The notes under the pieces were generated by a model. That model was not told where the DNA came from and did no database searches. It saw nothing but the letters and a program-made list of their open reading frames with translations. Made by a program: the position numbers and the translations under genes. 64,000 bases of DNA from Elymus sibiricus (Eukaryota > Streptophyta > Magnoliopsida > Poales > Poaceae): contig CM077673.1 in assembly GCA_039707655.1 (NCBI GenBank), positions 267,386,288 through 267,450,287 of the forward strand, given 5' to 3'. This document shows positions 20,721 to 32,379 of the stretch, in pieces; the first letter of the stretch is position 1, and each line of letters begins with the position of its first letter.

Positions 20721-21715
20721 CACTCGTGCCGCGACGCCCTATACAAATGGTTTTTAACCCCTTCCCGCGACATAGTTTTAAACCGTCGCCTTGCCTGTGT
20801 GGGCGATAGGGGGGCATGCCACACGACATAGAAAAATCGTTGGCGATGGTGGCCAACGAACGCAAATTTTTGGCAAAACTAAGTGTATGGGATGTCCGCA
20901 TCTATCACAAACGAGAGTCACGGTCAACCGTTTGAGATATGGCATCCTTCCCATACGGCTCATCCTTGTAACTCGTGTGAGATCACACTAACATCGCACA
21001 CGCTATTCTGTAATGCACCGTTTACGATGTGTGCCGAATCGCAAACAATTCATAATTGCAAAGCGTGTAGGATAAGGAGTATATCACGCACACTTATATA
21101 GTCCGAACCATTTGCGATATTTAACTAAGACGATAATTTAACCGTAGTACAAGTATTCAATAAGTTTAAGAAAAGTCTGAATGCCGTACACACGTCTGAC
21201 TGGATAACTACCGCACACGCTATTCTGTGGTCCAACGTTTGCGATGCATACTACATCATAAACAATTTATTATTTTAAACTGTGTGCGACAGAGATTCTA
21301 TCACCAACGTTGAATTCAGTTGCACCATTTGTGATGTTCTTTGAAATCACACACGGTTTGCAAACGGCAATTGTGTGCATGGTCGCACACGTTTTCTATC
21401 TGTGAAACGTGTCGGATCATGAGGTATATCACAAACGAACTTACAAACCGTGTGCGGCGTAATGACCCGCAGAGCATTTTATTATTATTTTAATCGCTAC
21501 CATTTAAAATTGTACAGAACATGAATTTGAAAGTAGGGAATAGTTTTTTACATATACATAGATAGGTTCATCAACCAATGCATTATTCCATTCACAGGTA
21601 CATACGTTCAAGAATTACGTCAACGAAAGAACTACATAAGCACCAAATAAAGAATGATGAACGACGGTTGAATACTTGTATTAAAGACGGCAAAGAAAGA
21701 GGGAAAAGATATTCT
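20721..21715 (-). mobile_element. CACTA family 3, second copy: terminus and subterminal repeats
   Basis: Starts CACTCGTGCCGCGACG and is collinear with the terminus of the element at 35781 (both continue CTATACAAA and GTTTTTAACCCC, then AAACCGTCGCC). Until about 21470 it is filled with GTGTGCGA/TCGCACAC-type subterminal motifs; then AT-rich internal sequence follows to the insertion of the family-2 element (21716) and probably continues at 31881. The other end is not identified. ATT at 20718-20720 would be the target duplication. Orientation is inferred from the related element, where genes end near this terminus. Confidence 0.55.
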
Positions 21716-22080
21716 CACTACTAGGAAAAACGTTATAGGTAGGACATCATTAGTAGTGCTGGAAAATAACAACCGTTGCTGCTAATTAGCAGTAGCGCTG
21801 GCTTTTGGCAGTGCCATAAGTGAAGCCTTAGTAGTAGCGCTGGAAATATAAGCGGCACTACTGCTAAGTGGGACCCAACGAGGCCACTGACGCTAGCTGT
21901 AGTAGCAGCGCTGCCCATAATAAAGCGCTACTGCTAATGTTTTAGCAGTAGCGCTCACTGTGTGAAAAACGCTACTGCTACAGGGCCCCACTTAGTAGTA
22001 GCGATGCTCCCAACAAACGCTACTACTGATGCCCATAGCAGTAGCGCTGCGGGGATTACAGCGCTACTACTAATCGTGGC
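21716..22080 (+). repeat. CACTA family 2 left TIR and subterminal repeats
   Basis: TIR CACTACTAGGAAAA is followed by many AGCAGTAGCGCT / AGCGCTACTGCT motifs in both orientations (for example near 21786, 21832, 21917, 21944, 22040). Confidence 0.85.
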
Positions 22081-22728
22081 TGGTGCCACCTTTTCACTCA
22101 CACCCCCTCTCTCCCCCTTCCTCCCCCCTTTGCCCTCTCCCCTCCCTTCCCCTCTCCCCTCTCTAAGTTACTTCTCCACCATTATTGCCCTTCTTCTCTC
22201 TTCCTTCTACACCTCTCTTCTCTCCCCATTAATGCCCCCCTCCACCATAATTCTTCTCCATCAATGGCCTCTTCTAGCTCTATCTTCCACATTTATTTGG
22301 CTCTCCCTCCTTCCATACATATAGATATAGCTAGATCATCTCTCTCCCTCTCCATTAGTTAGCTAGAGTCATCTCTCCTCCCAACAACTAGATCTAGCTA
22401 GCTATTTAGCCATCCACTTTCGATCCCTATAGGTCACGAAGGCCTAATGATTTAACCGTGCAACAATCTCTCTCGGGGTATAGGTGAGTAAAAAGTTGTG
22501 CATTTCAAGAATGAGAGTATGTGTGTTTGCGATATGAAGGGATTTGTGTGAGTGACATGTCCCGTGAGTTGCTTATGTTTTGCCGAAATGTCGATTTATT
22601 TCCGTTTCGGCGAATTTCGAGCAAACTCGATATGTCATATTTTTAGGCAAGGCCATGCCAAATTTTTATATGACTTTGATGCATGCATGCATTTTGTTTA
22701 TAACCCTTTTGCCTGTTATACCATGCAG
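22081..22728 (+). other. CT-rich leader and 5' intron of the transposase gene
   Basis: 22100-22480 is C/T-rich and without a credible gene. A donor GTGAGT at 22484 and an acceptor CATGCAG ending at 22728 delimit a probable 245-bp intron; the transposase ATG follows 2 bases later. Family 1 shows the same CAG-TC-ATG arrangement at its AP2-like gene. Confidence 0.5.
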
Positions 22729-22730
22729 TC

Positions 22731-25700
22731 ATGAAGGTGAGTGGAAGGAAGGTGGAGCGATACTTGCAATCCGCGGTGATGGACATGTATGCAAATAATC
22801 GGACTGGGATTAGATGTCCGTGTACAAGATGCAAAGAAGGAGTCATTTTGGACCCTTTTGATCATGGCAGTTTGAAGGCGCACATGCTGATGAAAGGTTT
22901 CATGGATGGCTATACTCGGTGGATAAGTGAAGATGATGATGAGGACGTCCACATGGTAGGGAAGAACGACATGGGGCTAGACGAAGAGATGACCGATCGA
23001 CACAAAGACGATGGCGCCGGACATGGCGGCGGGGAAGAGTCCGGACATGGTGGCGGAGAAGATTCTAGACACGGCGAAGAAGAGTCCAGACATGGCGGCG
23101 GAGAAGATTCCGGACACGACGAAGAAGAGTCCGGACATGGCGGAGAAAAGGTGACGGACACGCTGCAGTCTTCAACGCTACTAAGTTCAGTCGTGCAGGA
23201 CCCTCATGTTCGAGACCTCCTTCGCAAGAGTACGACTAGCGACAGAGCTGCTTCTAGAGAGGAGGACAAGATGGCGCAACTTGAAGTAGACTCGAAGACT
23301 CCATTGTATGACGGTTGCGATCCCGAGGTGACCCGCTTGAGTTTCACGCTCGAACTTCTAAAGACGAAGGCCAAAAACAAATGGACAGACAAAAGCCTCG
23401 ATGAGCATTTGAAGTATCTACATAATAAAGGTCTTCCCGCGGGGAACCTGTCTCCTACTAGTGTCGAGGAGGCCAAGAAAATCATTTGCCCTCTTGATCT
23501 GCCACACATTAGATACCACGCATGCATCAACGATTGCATAATTTATCAGGGGGAGCACGCAGAAAAAACCAGTTGTCCAGTGTGCAATGCTTCTCGATAC
23601 AAGAAGGCAGGAAAGAAAGCTTCTCAGAAAGTTGTATGGTACTTTCCGATCACTCCCCGTCTGCAGCGGTATTCGTAGATCCTAAGGAAGCAACGCTCAT
23701 GCGCTGGCATGCGGAGAGGAAGAAGCCCGACGATGGAGATGATCCAAAGCTGAGACACCTCGCAGATGCTAGCCAGTGGAGAGCATTCAATGCCGAATAT
23801 CGATTTTTCAGAGAAGATGCAAGGAACATCGTGCTTGGTGCGAGTACCAATGGCATGAATCCGTTTGGAAACCAGAACACCAACCACAACACATGGCCCG
23901 TCTTTGTATGGATGTACAATCTTCCCCCATGGAAGTGCATGAAGACAAAGTACATACACATGAGCATGCTGATTCAAGGGCCAAAACAACCTGGAAATAA
24001 TATTAACCTGTATATGGGGCTTCTAAAAGAGGAGCTAGACACGTTATGGAAATCGCCGGTCAAGACATGGGACACCAGCACAGGAGATTATTTCTATATG
24101 AAAGCCGCGTTGATGACGACGGTGCATGACTATCTCGGTTATGGGTACACCTCAGACCAGGTCTGCCACGGATACTGCGGATGCACGAGGTGCACGGATG
24201 ATACAATGTCTCAGCAGCTTACGTCAATGAAAGATGGGGGGTCTGGGGAAATCGTGTACATGGGGCATCGTAGATGGCTCGAGAAGGATGACCCGTGGAG
24301 AAAACGTGGAGATCTATTCAATGGTTTGGCTGAGCATCGAGGACCTCCACGTAAGAGGAGCGGCGTCGAAATCAACGAGTTGTTGAATAACTGGGAATAG
24401 TGCCCCGCGCCGGGAAAGATGGAAAAGGCGCCGTAGCCGCTGCTGAAGGTATGGAAAACGAGGTCTATTTTCTGGGACTTGGAGTACTGGCCCAATCACG
24501 ACACGCCTCATTGCCTTGATAAAATGCATATCACGAAAAATGTCCTCGAGAGCTTGCTTGGCACACTGATGAACATGCCGGAGAAGACCAAAGATGGGCC
24601 GAAGGCAAGGAAAGACTTGGAAGATTTGGAGATCAGGAGAGATCTCCACATGCCCCGTAAAAAGTCGACGGAGGAGACGGAGACGAAGACGGAGGCGGGG
24701 CCAAGGGGCAGAAAAGTCAACAAGAAGGAGGAGAATTATTGCCCCCTTCTTGCTTCACCTTAAGTGCGAAGGAGATCGATCAATTCATCAAGTGCCTTAC
24801 ATGAATCAAAGTCAGTTCCGATTACTTTGGGAAGATAAGCAGATTTCTAGACACCAAGAAGAAAAGGTTCAGCGGGATGAAGTCTCATGACTGTCACGTG
24901 ATGATGACACAGATACTCCCGGTTGCCATTAGAGGGATAATGGACAAGCACATCCGTGACACGCTTATTGGTCTCTGCAATTTCTTCGACGTTATCTCTC
25001 GAAAGTCCATCAGTGTGAAGCAGCTCCGAAGGCTACAGGAAGAGATCGTTGTCGTACTATGTGAGCTTGAGATGTACTTCCCGCCCACGTTCTTTGACGT
25101 CATGGTGCATCTGTGTGTCCACATTGTGGATGACATCATCGACCTCGGGCCGACATTCCTTCACAGCATGATGCCGTTCGAGAGGATGAATGGGGTCATC
25201 AAGGGATTCGTTCGTAACATGTCTTTTCCCGATGGGAGCATCGCCAGGGTTATCTGACCCAAGAGTGCATCTCCTTTTGCCAGAATTATATAGGCGGCGG
25301 AGACCCTATTGTTGGTTTGCCTGTCAATAAGCACCATGGGAGGCTCGGAGGAGAAGGTCACAACAACGGCTGGAGGGAATTGCACGTGGACTACTCGGAT
25401 CGACGGGAAGACTTTGACAGGGCTAACTTAGTAGTGCTACAACACCTAGATGTGGAAGATGATTATGTGACACTGCACAAAGAAACCATCGCAAAGAAGT
25501 ACCGTGATCAGGGGATGCGCAAGACGGACGACAAAATTACTGTAGAGCACAACGCCCCTTTCTTGCGTTGGTTCAAAGAGCAAATTCTTGCTAATCCCCC
25601 GGAAGAGGGCAGTTCGGAAGGATTGCTCATACACGCCTTAGCACATGGTCCCGCGCCCAAACTCGCGTCTTATCAGGCATACAATATCAACGGGTACACG

Positions 25701-26281
25701 TTCTACACAGAGGCCAAAGACATGGACAGTGATTACCTGAACTCAGGGGTGACGATTGAATGTGTGACCGACGCCAACGTCACAACTGAAAGATTCTACG
25801 GAAGGGTCGAAGAGATCTGGGAGCTTGACTACGCTGGAATGCACGATGCGACGATGTTCTGTGTCAGATGGGCTAAGGCCGTCGTAAGAGAAAACAAGTA
25901 TTTCACTACGACGTGAAGTGCGCTACCGTGAACGTTAACGTCATCGCCAAAACTGAGCCATGGGTACATGCTAAGCACGCGACACAATGCTTCTTCATAA
26001 CCGACCCGACCAATCCCGGCCGTGTTGTCGTGAGGAGAGGCAAAAGGAGCATCGTCGGAATGGATGGAGTCGCCAACAAGGAAGACTACGACCAATACGG
26101 CAACCCGATGAGGGAAGATGACGATGACGATGAAGCATACGTGAAAAGAAGTATGAAGACTACAATACCTAAGAAAGATCGTACTCCATGGTGCCGGAAA
26201 AGTCATAACGAGGGGCTCAATTATTTGACAACGAACAAGAAAGGGAAGAAGCTCAATGTGAAACATCGTCGACGCAGCTGA
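22731..26281 (+). pseudogene. TNP2-type CACTA transposase, multiply broken
   Basis: ATG 22731 follows a splice acceptor. The N-terminus has the transposase-associated domain with RCPCTRCKEG and a Gly/Phe HVL-like region. Next comes an acidic repeat (about 23010-23150, units like SGHGGGEE), then Transposase_21/TNP2 motifs: YHACINDCIIY with CPVC, the MRWHAE region, PPWKCMK, GYCGCTRC, and HCLDKMHITKNVLESLLGTL. DUF4218 (SHDCHVMMTQ, FFDVMVHLCVHIVDDI) and DUF4216 (FYGRVEEIWELDY) follow, then a basic tail. The enzyme would cut and join transposon ends. Breaks seen: 1-bp frameshift near 23671, TAG at 24398-24400 and 24434-24436, and frameshifts near 24750, 25250 and 25905. Thus no full protein can be made. 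Confidence 0.9.
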
Positions 26282-26554
26282 GAAACCATCATTTATATAT
26301 ATGTATCTATTTTGTGTACGCACTTAAGTAACCATTATCGGTCAAATGATGTATACATGGTTCCAGTTATATTCGCGCAGTGTGGGGAGAGGGAGATCGA
26401 CGTTCTCATCGACTGCGTGTCAGGCCGTCAGGAGATAAACAAAAAACAAAAACAAAAGGGAGAAAGCAATACAAAAGAAAAAGAAAAGTAAAGGAAAGGA
26501 AAATAATAAAAAGAAAAGAAAACTAAAAACTAGAGAAGGTAAATAATAAAAAGA

Positions 26555-26750
26555 AAAGAGTTAGTAGTAGCGCTAGATTAGGACCAACCGCTATAGCTAA
26601 GTTAGCTATAGCGCTGGTCTCTGCCCAACGCTACTGCTAGCAGTAGCGCTGGGTTAGGAACCAGTGCTAGCAGTAGCGCTGGGTTAGGAACCAGTGCTAT
26701 AGCTAACTTAGCTATAGCGTTGGGCTGTACCCAGCGCTACTGCTATTTTG
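26555..26750 (+). repeat. Internal subterminal-repeat block between the two CACTA genes
   Basis: Contains the same AGTAGCGCT / AGCGCTACTGCTA motifs as the element ends, plus the palindrome GCTATAGCTAAGTTAGC(TATAGC) and a twice-repeated unit beginning AGCAGTAGCGCTGGGTTAGG. It lies directly upstream of the second gene's leader. 26282-26554 between the transposase stop and this block is A/G-rich with no gene. Confidence 0.75.
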
Positions 26751-26755
26751 AGCTA

Positions 26756-27758
26756 ACCCCCGCGCGGGCTCGAATTTTTCCCAAGTCCCCACTCCCCCCT
26801 CTCCCCCCTCTCCCCCACTCCTCTGTCACCGCCGTCGCCCTGCCCGCCATCGCCGCTGCCGCCCTCTCCCCCGCCTGCCTTCGACCTCGCCGCCGCTGCC
26901 CGAGCCCGCCGTCGACCGCCGCCGCCGGAGCCCGCCCTCGCCACCGCGCTGTAAGCCTCTCCCTCTCCTCTCCCCTGCCCTCCTCTCTCTCTCTCTCTCT
27001 CTCTCTCCCTCTCCCTCTCCTGCCCTCCTCTCTCTCTCTCCCTCTCCCTCTCCTCTCCCCTGCCCTGCCCTCCTCTCCCCTTCCCGAGGGCTGCTGTGCT
27101 GAGGTTCATATGAACCCTAGATTTGTTTTGGACAGTAGGATTTTTTTGGCATTTAGGAATTTCTTTTTAGCAAATTAGCTAGGGCAATTTTTTAGGAAAT
27201 TAGCTACTGATTTTTAGGAAATTAGCTAGGGCAATTTTTTAGGAAATTAGCTACTGTTTTTTAGGAAATTAGCTAGGGCAATTTAGCTATAAATAAAAAA
27301 CAGTAGGTATGGCATTTAGCTATAAATAAAAAACAGAATTGTTTTTCTTTTCAAAAACTTAGTTAAAGTAATTGTTGCTATATAAACAAAAAACAAGATT
27401 GATGTTATATGATATATTTCATTGATGTTCATTTGCATATTCCATATGTCATTGATGTTCACTTAGTTAAAGTAATCGTCGAAGAATATCCAAGAGGCCT
27501 ATGTTTTGCCGGAATGTTGATTCATTTCCGTTCCGGGAAATTTTAGGCGCTCCATATGTCCACTTTTTAGCAAAGGTCATGCCGAAAATTTCCGTGAATT
27601 TCGCCATGACTTGTGCTAGAAACTAGGACATATAGAGTGCCCGGGATTTGCCGGAAGGAGAATGAATCAACATTCTGACCAAATATAGGCCCCTTTTTTC
27701 ACATCATTATTCATTTTATTCGGCCTAGAATTAAACTAGCATACTTAATTAATCATAG
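26756..27758 (+). other. GC-rich leader, CT microsatellite and 5' intron of second CACTA gene
   Basis: 26756-26950 is GC-rich. A CT repeat (about 26980-27060) follows, and a possible donor GTAAGC lies at 26951. 27130-27300 holds a ~46-bp tandem repeat with TTTTTAGGAAATTAGCTAGG units, and an acceptor AATCATAG ends at 27758, six bases before the ATG. Open frames in the GC-rich part are compositional. Confidence 0.5.
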
Positions 27759-27763
27759 GAAAC

Positions 27764-30700
27764 ATGTCTGACCACGCGGAAGCCGGGGATTCTGGTCGCC
27801 TCGAAGAAGACCCCATCGAGGCAGCAAATAATTATTTCGATTACCTGGATGAACACCAGTTGTGGGTGCAGGGTGGCAGTGGCACCAACTCCGACACCGA
27901 CACCAACACCAGCAACGACACTGGCACCGGCACCGACACCACCCCCGAGACCGGTGAAGGACCGAAGCCGAAGAGGACACGAAAACCAAACGAGCTCGGC
28001 ATCGGAAAAATTGTGGTCACGACGATGCACCCCAAAAAATTAGTGCCAGCGACGTCGGAGGAAGCGCGCGCGTGCTACGGCAATCAACTAGGATGCATCC
28101 TCAGGGAAACCGCCAACATCAACGACGAAAAGTTAAGGAAGATACCACATATGGAGCACATGCTCCTAACGAAGTTGCACAATAGGTTCTTGTTCCCCGG
28201 GCGGACTGAAAGCGAACTTCCGTGGAAGGACGAACCCATGATAAAGATAAACAACAAGGCGATGACGATGTTCACCAACGACTTGTCCGCCTGGAAAGTA
28301 CGGGTGAAAAAAGTGATTGCGAAGAATGAACCGTGGTCCAAGATTCATGCTGACAATCCGACACTAACGGAAGAGAACTTCGAAAAATTCAAGGAGACTT
28401 GCGCTAAAGAAGAAGTCAAGAAAAAGTCGGAGAAAATGAAGGTGCTCCAGGCCAGGAACATGCCTTCCCACTGCCTCGGAAGTGGTGGTTACGAGGGGAA
28501 GAGGTACGTATGGGCCAAGGAGGACGCCAAACGTGAAAGTCACGGAATCCCAGAAGCCTTGGCGGAGTTCACCGACCCGCAGGAGCATGACTGGATCAGG
28601 GCCCGGTACAAGTGGGACCCCGCCAATAAATTTTTTTACACGGACCCGAACACGAGGGAGTTCATGAGACTACTGGTAATTGTTATATTACCACCTTATA
28701 TTAGCTTCCAATCAATTCGACAACAAGTTTTGTCACATTTGTAAACCATCCACGTTCCTTTTGTAGAAAGAGCAGCACCAAAAGGCAGCCGAAAGCGACG
28801 AGTCTTCTTAATCGTCGGCAAGGCCCAAGTGGGACACCCCTGTCAACCGGGCCCTGAACATACTAAAAAAGGTGTCGGAGGACAAACCGCCGTCGTATGG
28901 ACGTGTGCACGGCGTCGGAGATGGCGCCTCGTGGAAGACGTGCTACCACGAGAAGCCGGAGGAAAGAAGGCAGAGACGGTTGCTTACTCAACAAACCATC
29001 GATGAGAAGGTCGTGCTTGCGGTCAATAAGACCAAAGCTGAGAGCAAAGAAGAGTTGGTCAAGGTAGTCGATGCAAGGGTCAGTGCAGCGGTAGCTGGCG
29101 TCACGGCTGACTTCACATCTTCCATTACCAGCTTGATTCCGGCAATTATCAAATGGATGAAGAACAATCCAGATAAAGTGCCAGGGGACTTTCCCTTTCC
29201 TAGCTACGTCGGGAGCAATTCGGTGAACATCGCACCACCAGCACCTGCTCACGCCACCGCACATGCTCCCGTACCAGGTCCCGCTCCTGTTCATAGCAGC
29301 CCGTCCTCCGTCTCTGGCGTGCTCGGTGGGGCTTCTTCTTTGGCTGAGCTCGACGCCCTCACGGTAATTACGCGTCATACCCTCTTGACCAGCATATCTA
29401 TAGTCTTCCATTTCAGTTGCCTTTCGGATGTTTGACGTCACAGACATGTCTTCGCAGGCCGATGAAACCCAGTGCACCCTACTGTACGACATCAATGGCC
29501 AGAAGGTGGACGTGGGAAAGGCAACGATCGTGAAGCCGAATGACCGCAAGCTACACAACCGACAGATGCCCCATAGTGTCTTCAAAGTTTGCGTGGCCAG
29601 TGTCAAAGCGTGCTTCGAGGATTTTCCTCCTCCGGTCTCAGTCGATGACGACGAGACCCCTAAACGGATTGGCGCATGCAAGACCTGGTTCTTGCCTTGG
29701 CCGAAGACTCTTCTTCGTGTCGAGGCACCCGGTAGCACACCAACGACAACTCCTCAACAAGGTATGAACACCACCCCACCTACCCAATTACCTGCACCTG
29801 TCATGGCGGGTGATAGCGGACGACGCGAGGGAGAGCCTCCATTAGTGCCAGATGACGTCGCCCCCGTCGAAGAAGCAAATGCTGATGATGTCATGGAGGA
29901 GGATGATGATGAACCTAACCAGTATATCAATACCTCCTACGACTCAGACTATGAGCGTGGAGATGACTTGATGCTGCCTGATTTGCCGGAGCCGGAACGT
30001 CCTAAGGCTGATTGCAAAAAGTCTCTCTTCATGCGATCCTCGCAGGAGACGCCTCCCGATGCCGCCTCTACCCAGCAAGAACAACGCGAGGGCAGTCCAC
30101 TGTTTAGCCCGACGACACTGGGGGTGGTGGTTAGGGAAGGTATGGTGAGCTCACTACCGCCACCGGCCAAGAAGCAAAGGAGGAGACCGGAGAGGAAAGG
30201 CTCTAAAGGCACCAGAGCTGCTTCAAGCAGTCAGCCGCCTCTGAAGCCCCGGGAGGTAGACAGAATACATGTCGTAGGTGCGGAGCATTCCCATGTCGTC
30301 GGCCACCCGATCCTACCTCAGAAAGCGCTAGAGGACATACTGAACAATCATCAAAGGAAACTTCATGATGATGTGCTGGCCAGAGAAAAAAGACTTCTCA
30401 TCTCGGAAAAACCAGGATACCCGCTTTACGTGGCTCAGGTTCCGGGTGGGAGTTTATACGTCGATAGATGGCCCGCGGATAAGTTCATCCTGCGATTTGA
30501 CTACATATACGACATGTTCCACATGACCAAGCTAGATTTTTAGTTCATCCGCATGTATGCGTTGCATCTCAACTACATCATTAGACGTGAGAACATAGAA
30601 TATATCTGCGTCACGGACCCATACTATATGCACGAGAGCTTCTTGGCAGTCTGCAAAGAGCACCGTGACTACGCGAGCATGTACATTGGCGAGTTCATGA

Positions 30701-31294
30701 TCGCTAATAAGGACAAGGAAACGATTCTCCTGCCTTATCATCCCACGTAAGTCATCCGCGGATATCCTTTCGTAAGTTTTAATCATTCCTTTGCAAGCAT
30801 GGAGGCTAATTTGAGGTGTACTTATTTTGCGCAGTGCGGGGGGGGGGGCGTCCTCATCTGTCTGTACCCACAATACTCCCATGCTCTGTACTTGGACTCA
30901 ACGAAGAACATCAAGAAAAGGGATTACACGCACATAAAGAGTGTTCTCGATCGTGCCATTTTAACCTTCAACCTTACTGGTGGATATATCAAGGTGAAAA
31001 AGCCTTCGCATGTCAGCTACTTCCAGCGATGCCGAGATTGTCAACTGGGCCACAAGCATAGGAAGGACACCGGATCATCGAATCCGAGCTGAGTTTTATC
31101 ACGTACAGTGTGAACTTGCCCAAGTGATCATGAAGGAGGTCCTTGAACAAACAGGGATGTTCTACCATGGGCCAATGAGGCGGGATAATGTCCGAACACT
31201 GCTCATCGCTCAGCGTCTGGACCTGAAGCCTTTCACGAAGCTTGGGTGCTTCCTCCCTGACTATGAAGATTGGAGCGCCGACATGAAGGAGTGA
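27764..31294 (+). pseudogene. Second CACTA gene: TNP1/Transposase_24-like with Ulp1-like C-terminus
   Basis: Exon 1 (27764-28675) starts acidic, has a Thr/Asp repeat (SDTDTNTSNDTGTGTDT), then the TNPA/Transposase_24-like core (PHMEHMLLTKLHNRF, AKNEPWSKIHADNP, FTDPQEHDWIRARYKWDP). Exon 2 is 28767-29363; exon 3 starts at 29458; introns have GT-AG borders and keep phase 0. The middle is Pro/acidic with a KKQRRRPERK nuclear signal. The last part resembles C48/Ulp1 proteases (RFDYIYDMFHMTKLDF, VLICLYPQYSHALYLDS), but the usual catalytic Cys/Gln region is missing. TAA at 28809-28811, TAG at 30541-30543 and a 10-G run at 30838-30847 break it. The family binds subterminal repeats; the protease role is unknown. 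Confidence 0.8.
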
Positions 31295-31515
31295 TTCACG
31301 ATGACAATTTTTATGTTTAATTAGTACTACTGTCTTTCTATGAACTAGCGTAGATCGCTCTAGTTAATTAGTTTGGGTATGAGGAACTTCGTTATTTATG
31401 TTTACAATAGGTTGCTTGTATTTTGCTAACTAGGCCTCTTTGTGTTTCTCAAGTACATTATGTTGCATATTATCATTGAATTCATCAACTGACGATGCAG
31501 GTACATAGATCAGAG

Positions 31516-31806
31516 ATGGCGAAGGACTGCTACGCCGTATTCATTGGGAGGGTTCCAGGAGTGTACGACCACTGGCCAGACGCTCGGGCCCAGGTGGACA
31601 AGTACCCGGGCGCTAGCCATAGAGGGTTCCATAGCAAAGCCGAAGCGGAAAATAGTTACTTGAGGTGGATGCTCCGACAAGAGAGGGAGCGAAATCGGTG
31701 CCTCAAGAAGTACTACATAGTCGCGCTCTTGCTCATACTGATCGCTCTTCTCTATCTAGCACTTGTTTTCCAGAGCTACTGCTACAACTTAGTTGTAGCG
31801 CCTTAG
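31516..31806 (+). CDS. Small Cauli_VI (RNase H1 N-terminal-like) protein with membrane anchor
   Basis: 96 residues, intact. A splice acceptor (GATGCAG, ending at 31500) precedes ATG 31516. Residues 6-45 carry the Cauli_VI signature YAVFIGRVPGVYDHWPDA, QVDKYPGASHRGF and a following KAEAE. This fold, known from the N-terminus of RNase H1 and from a caulimovirus protein, binds RNA-DNA hybrids or double-stranded RNA. A basic stretch (RQERERNRCLKKYY) precedes a single membrane span (IVALLLILIALLYLALVF). The last ~10 residues are encoded by the start of the terminal repeat block. There is no catalytic RNase H part. It may be the last exon of a longer transcript, but its own Met and size are plausible. 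Location suggests it is part of the CACTA element, not a viral insertion. Confidence 0.78.
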   Translation: MAKDCYAVFIGRVPGVYDHWPDARAQVDKYPGASHRGFHSKAEAENSYLRWMLRQERERNRCLKKYYIVALLLILIALLYLALVFQSYCYNLVVAP

Positions 31807-31877
31807 CAGTAGCACTGCACCCAGCGCTACTGGTATGGGTAATTCCAGTGCTACTACTAGGCTTTCTCCTAGTAGTG
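31807..31877 (+). repeat. CACTA family 2 right subterminal repeats and TIR
   Basis: AGCAGTAGCACTG, CAGCGCTACTGG and CAGTGCTACTACTAG motifs end in GCTTTCTCCTAGTAGTG at 31877, directly followed by TSD TCT. Confidence 0.88.
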
Positions 31878-31880
31878 TCT

Positions 31881-31989
31881 GGTTGCTGTAAAAGGTGAAG
31901 CGGAATGCCCATAGTGTGCCCTCCTCCATGTCGAATGCACACACAACTCTAGCCCAATCCCTTGTAATGGCATCCTTCAATATCTTCAT
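31881..31989 (-). pseudogene. Exon fragment cut by the CACTA family 2 insertion
   Basis: On the minus strand, ATG at 31989 opens MKILKDAITRDWARVVCAFD, then MEEGTLWAFRFTFY, and runs into the transposon border at 31881. The continuation should be at 21715 leftwards but reads poorly there, so an intron or decay is likely. The composition looks protein-coding; I do not recognise the family. It may belong to the host CACTA family 3 copy. Confidence 0.3.
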
Positions 31990-32275
31990 GACATCTAGAT
32001 AGTCATTCTAGTCTGGTAGAAATACATGTACATTTGCATGTCCAACAATCATTTAGTTTGAGAGGTGATCTTGGGTAGACTGCGTTGGGAACCACTGCAA
32101 AGGAAAAAGATATAGAGATTGTCATCTAACAACTCATTATGTGCAGTAAAAGGGGTACAGAGTTCTGAATTAATATACTGCATATCACTATTATCTTGGA
32201 CAAACTGTAAATAAATAGTTTAATTGCCACATTTTGTCCCATTGTACTAACAATCTTTATTAGTTACCTCACATG

Positions 32276-32369
32276 ATGCTCTCTCTGTCCCACTATATAA
32301 GATCTAATTACATCCAATGTACTAACATATTGGATGTATTAGTGTCTTATATTATGTGGCGAAGGAGTA
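32276..32369. mobile_element. Degenerate Stowaway-like MITE
   Basis: About 94 bp with degenerate inverted ends: CTCTCTGTCCCACTATATAAG on the left and CTTATATTATGTGGCGAAGG with GAGTA on the right, the usual CTCCCTCCGTCCC...TATAAGA ends of grass Stowaway elements. The centre forms a hairpin (CATCCAATGTACTAACATAT and TGGATG). No coding capacity. Host or flanking sequence 31990-32275 holds no gene I can support. Confidence 0.6.
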
Positions 32370-32379
32370 TAACATGGGA

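Larger units (their letters stand above)
21716..31877 (+). mobile_element. CACTA (En/Spm) transposon, family 2, structurally complete
   Basis: 10,162 bp from CACTACTAGGAAAA to TTTCTCCTAGTAGTG. The ends are inverted repeats (CACTACTAGGA(A/G)AAA), and the 3-bp target duplication TCT is present on both sides (21713-21715 and 31878-31880). Order inside: terminal repeats, CT-rich leader and intron, TNP2-type transposase pseudogene, internal repeat block, leader and intron, second gene with Ulp1-like tail, a small Cauli_VI-membrane ORF, terminal repeats. The subterminal motif is AGCAGTAGCGCT. Coding regions are damaged, so movement would need helper protein. Confidence 0.93.

Noticed and set aside
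22910..23161. Minus-strand Ser/Pro/Cys-rich frame
   Set aside because: Mirror of the acidic repeat in the transposase on the plus strand.
31516..31806. Endogenous caulimovirus fragment
   Set aside because: Only the Cauli_VI domain is shared; no viral movement, coat or reverse transcriptase sequence is nearby, and the ORF is inside CACTA borders with a target duplication.
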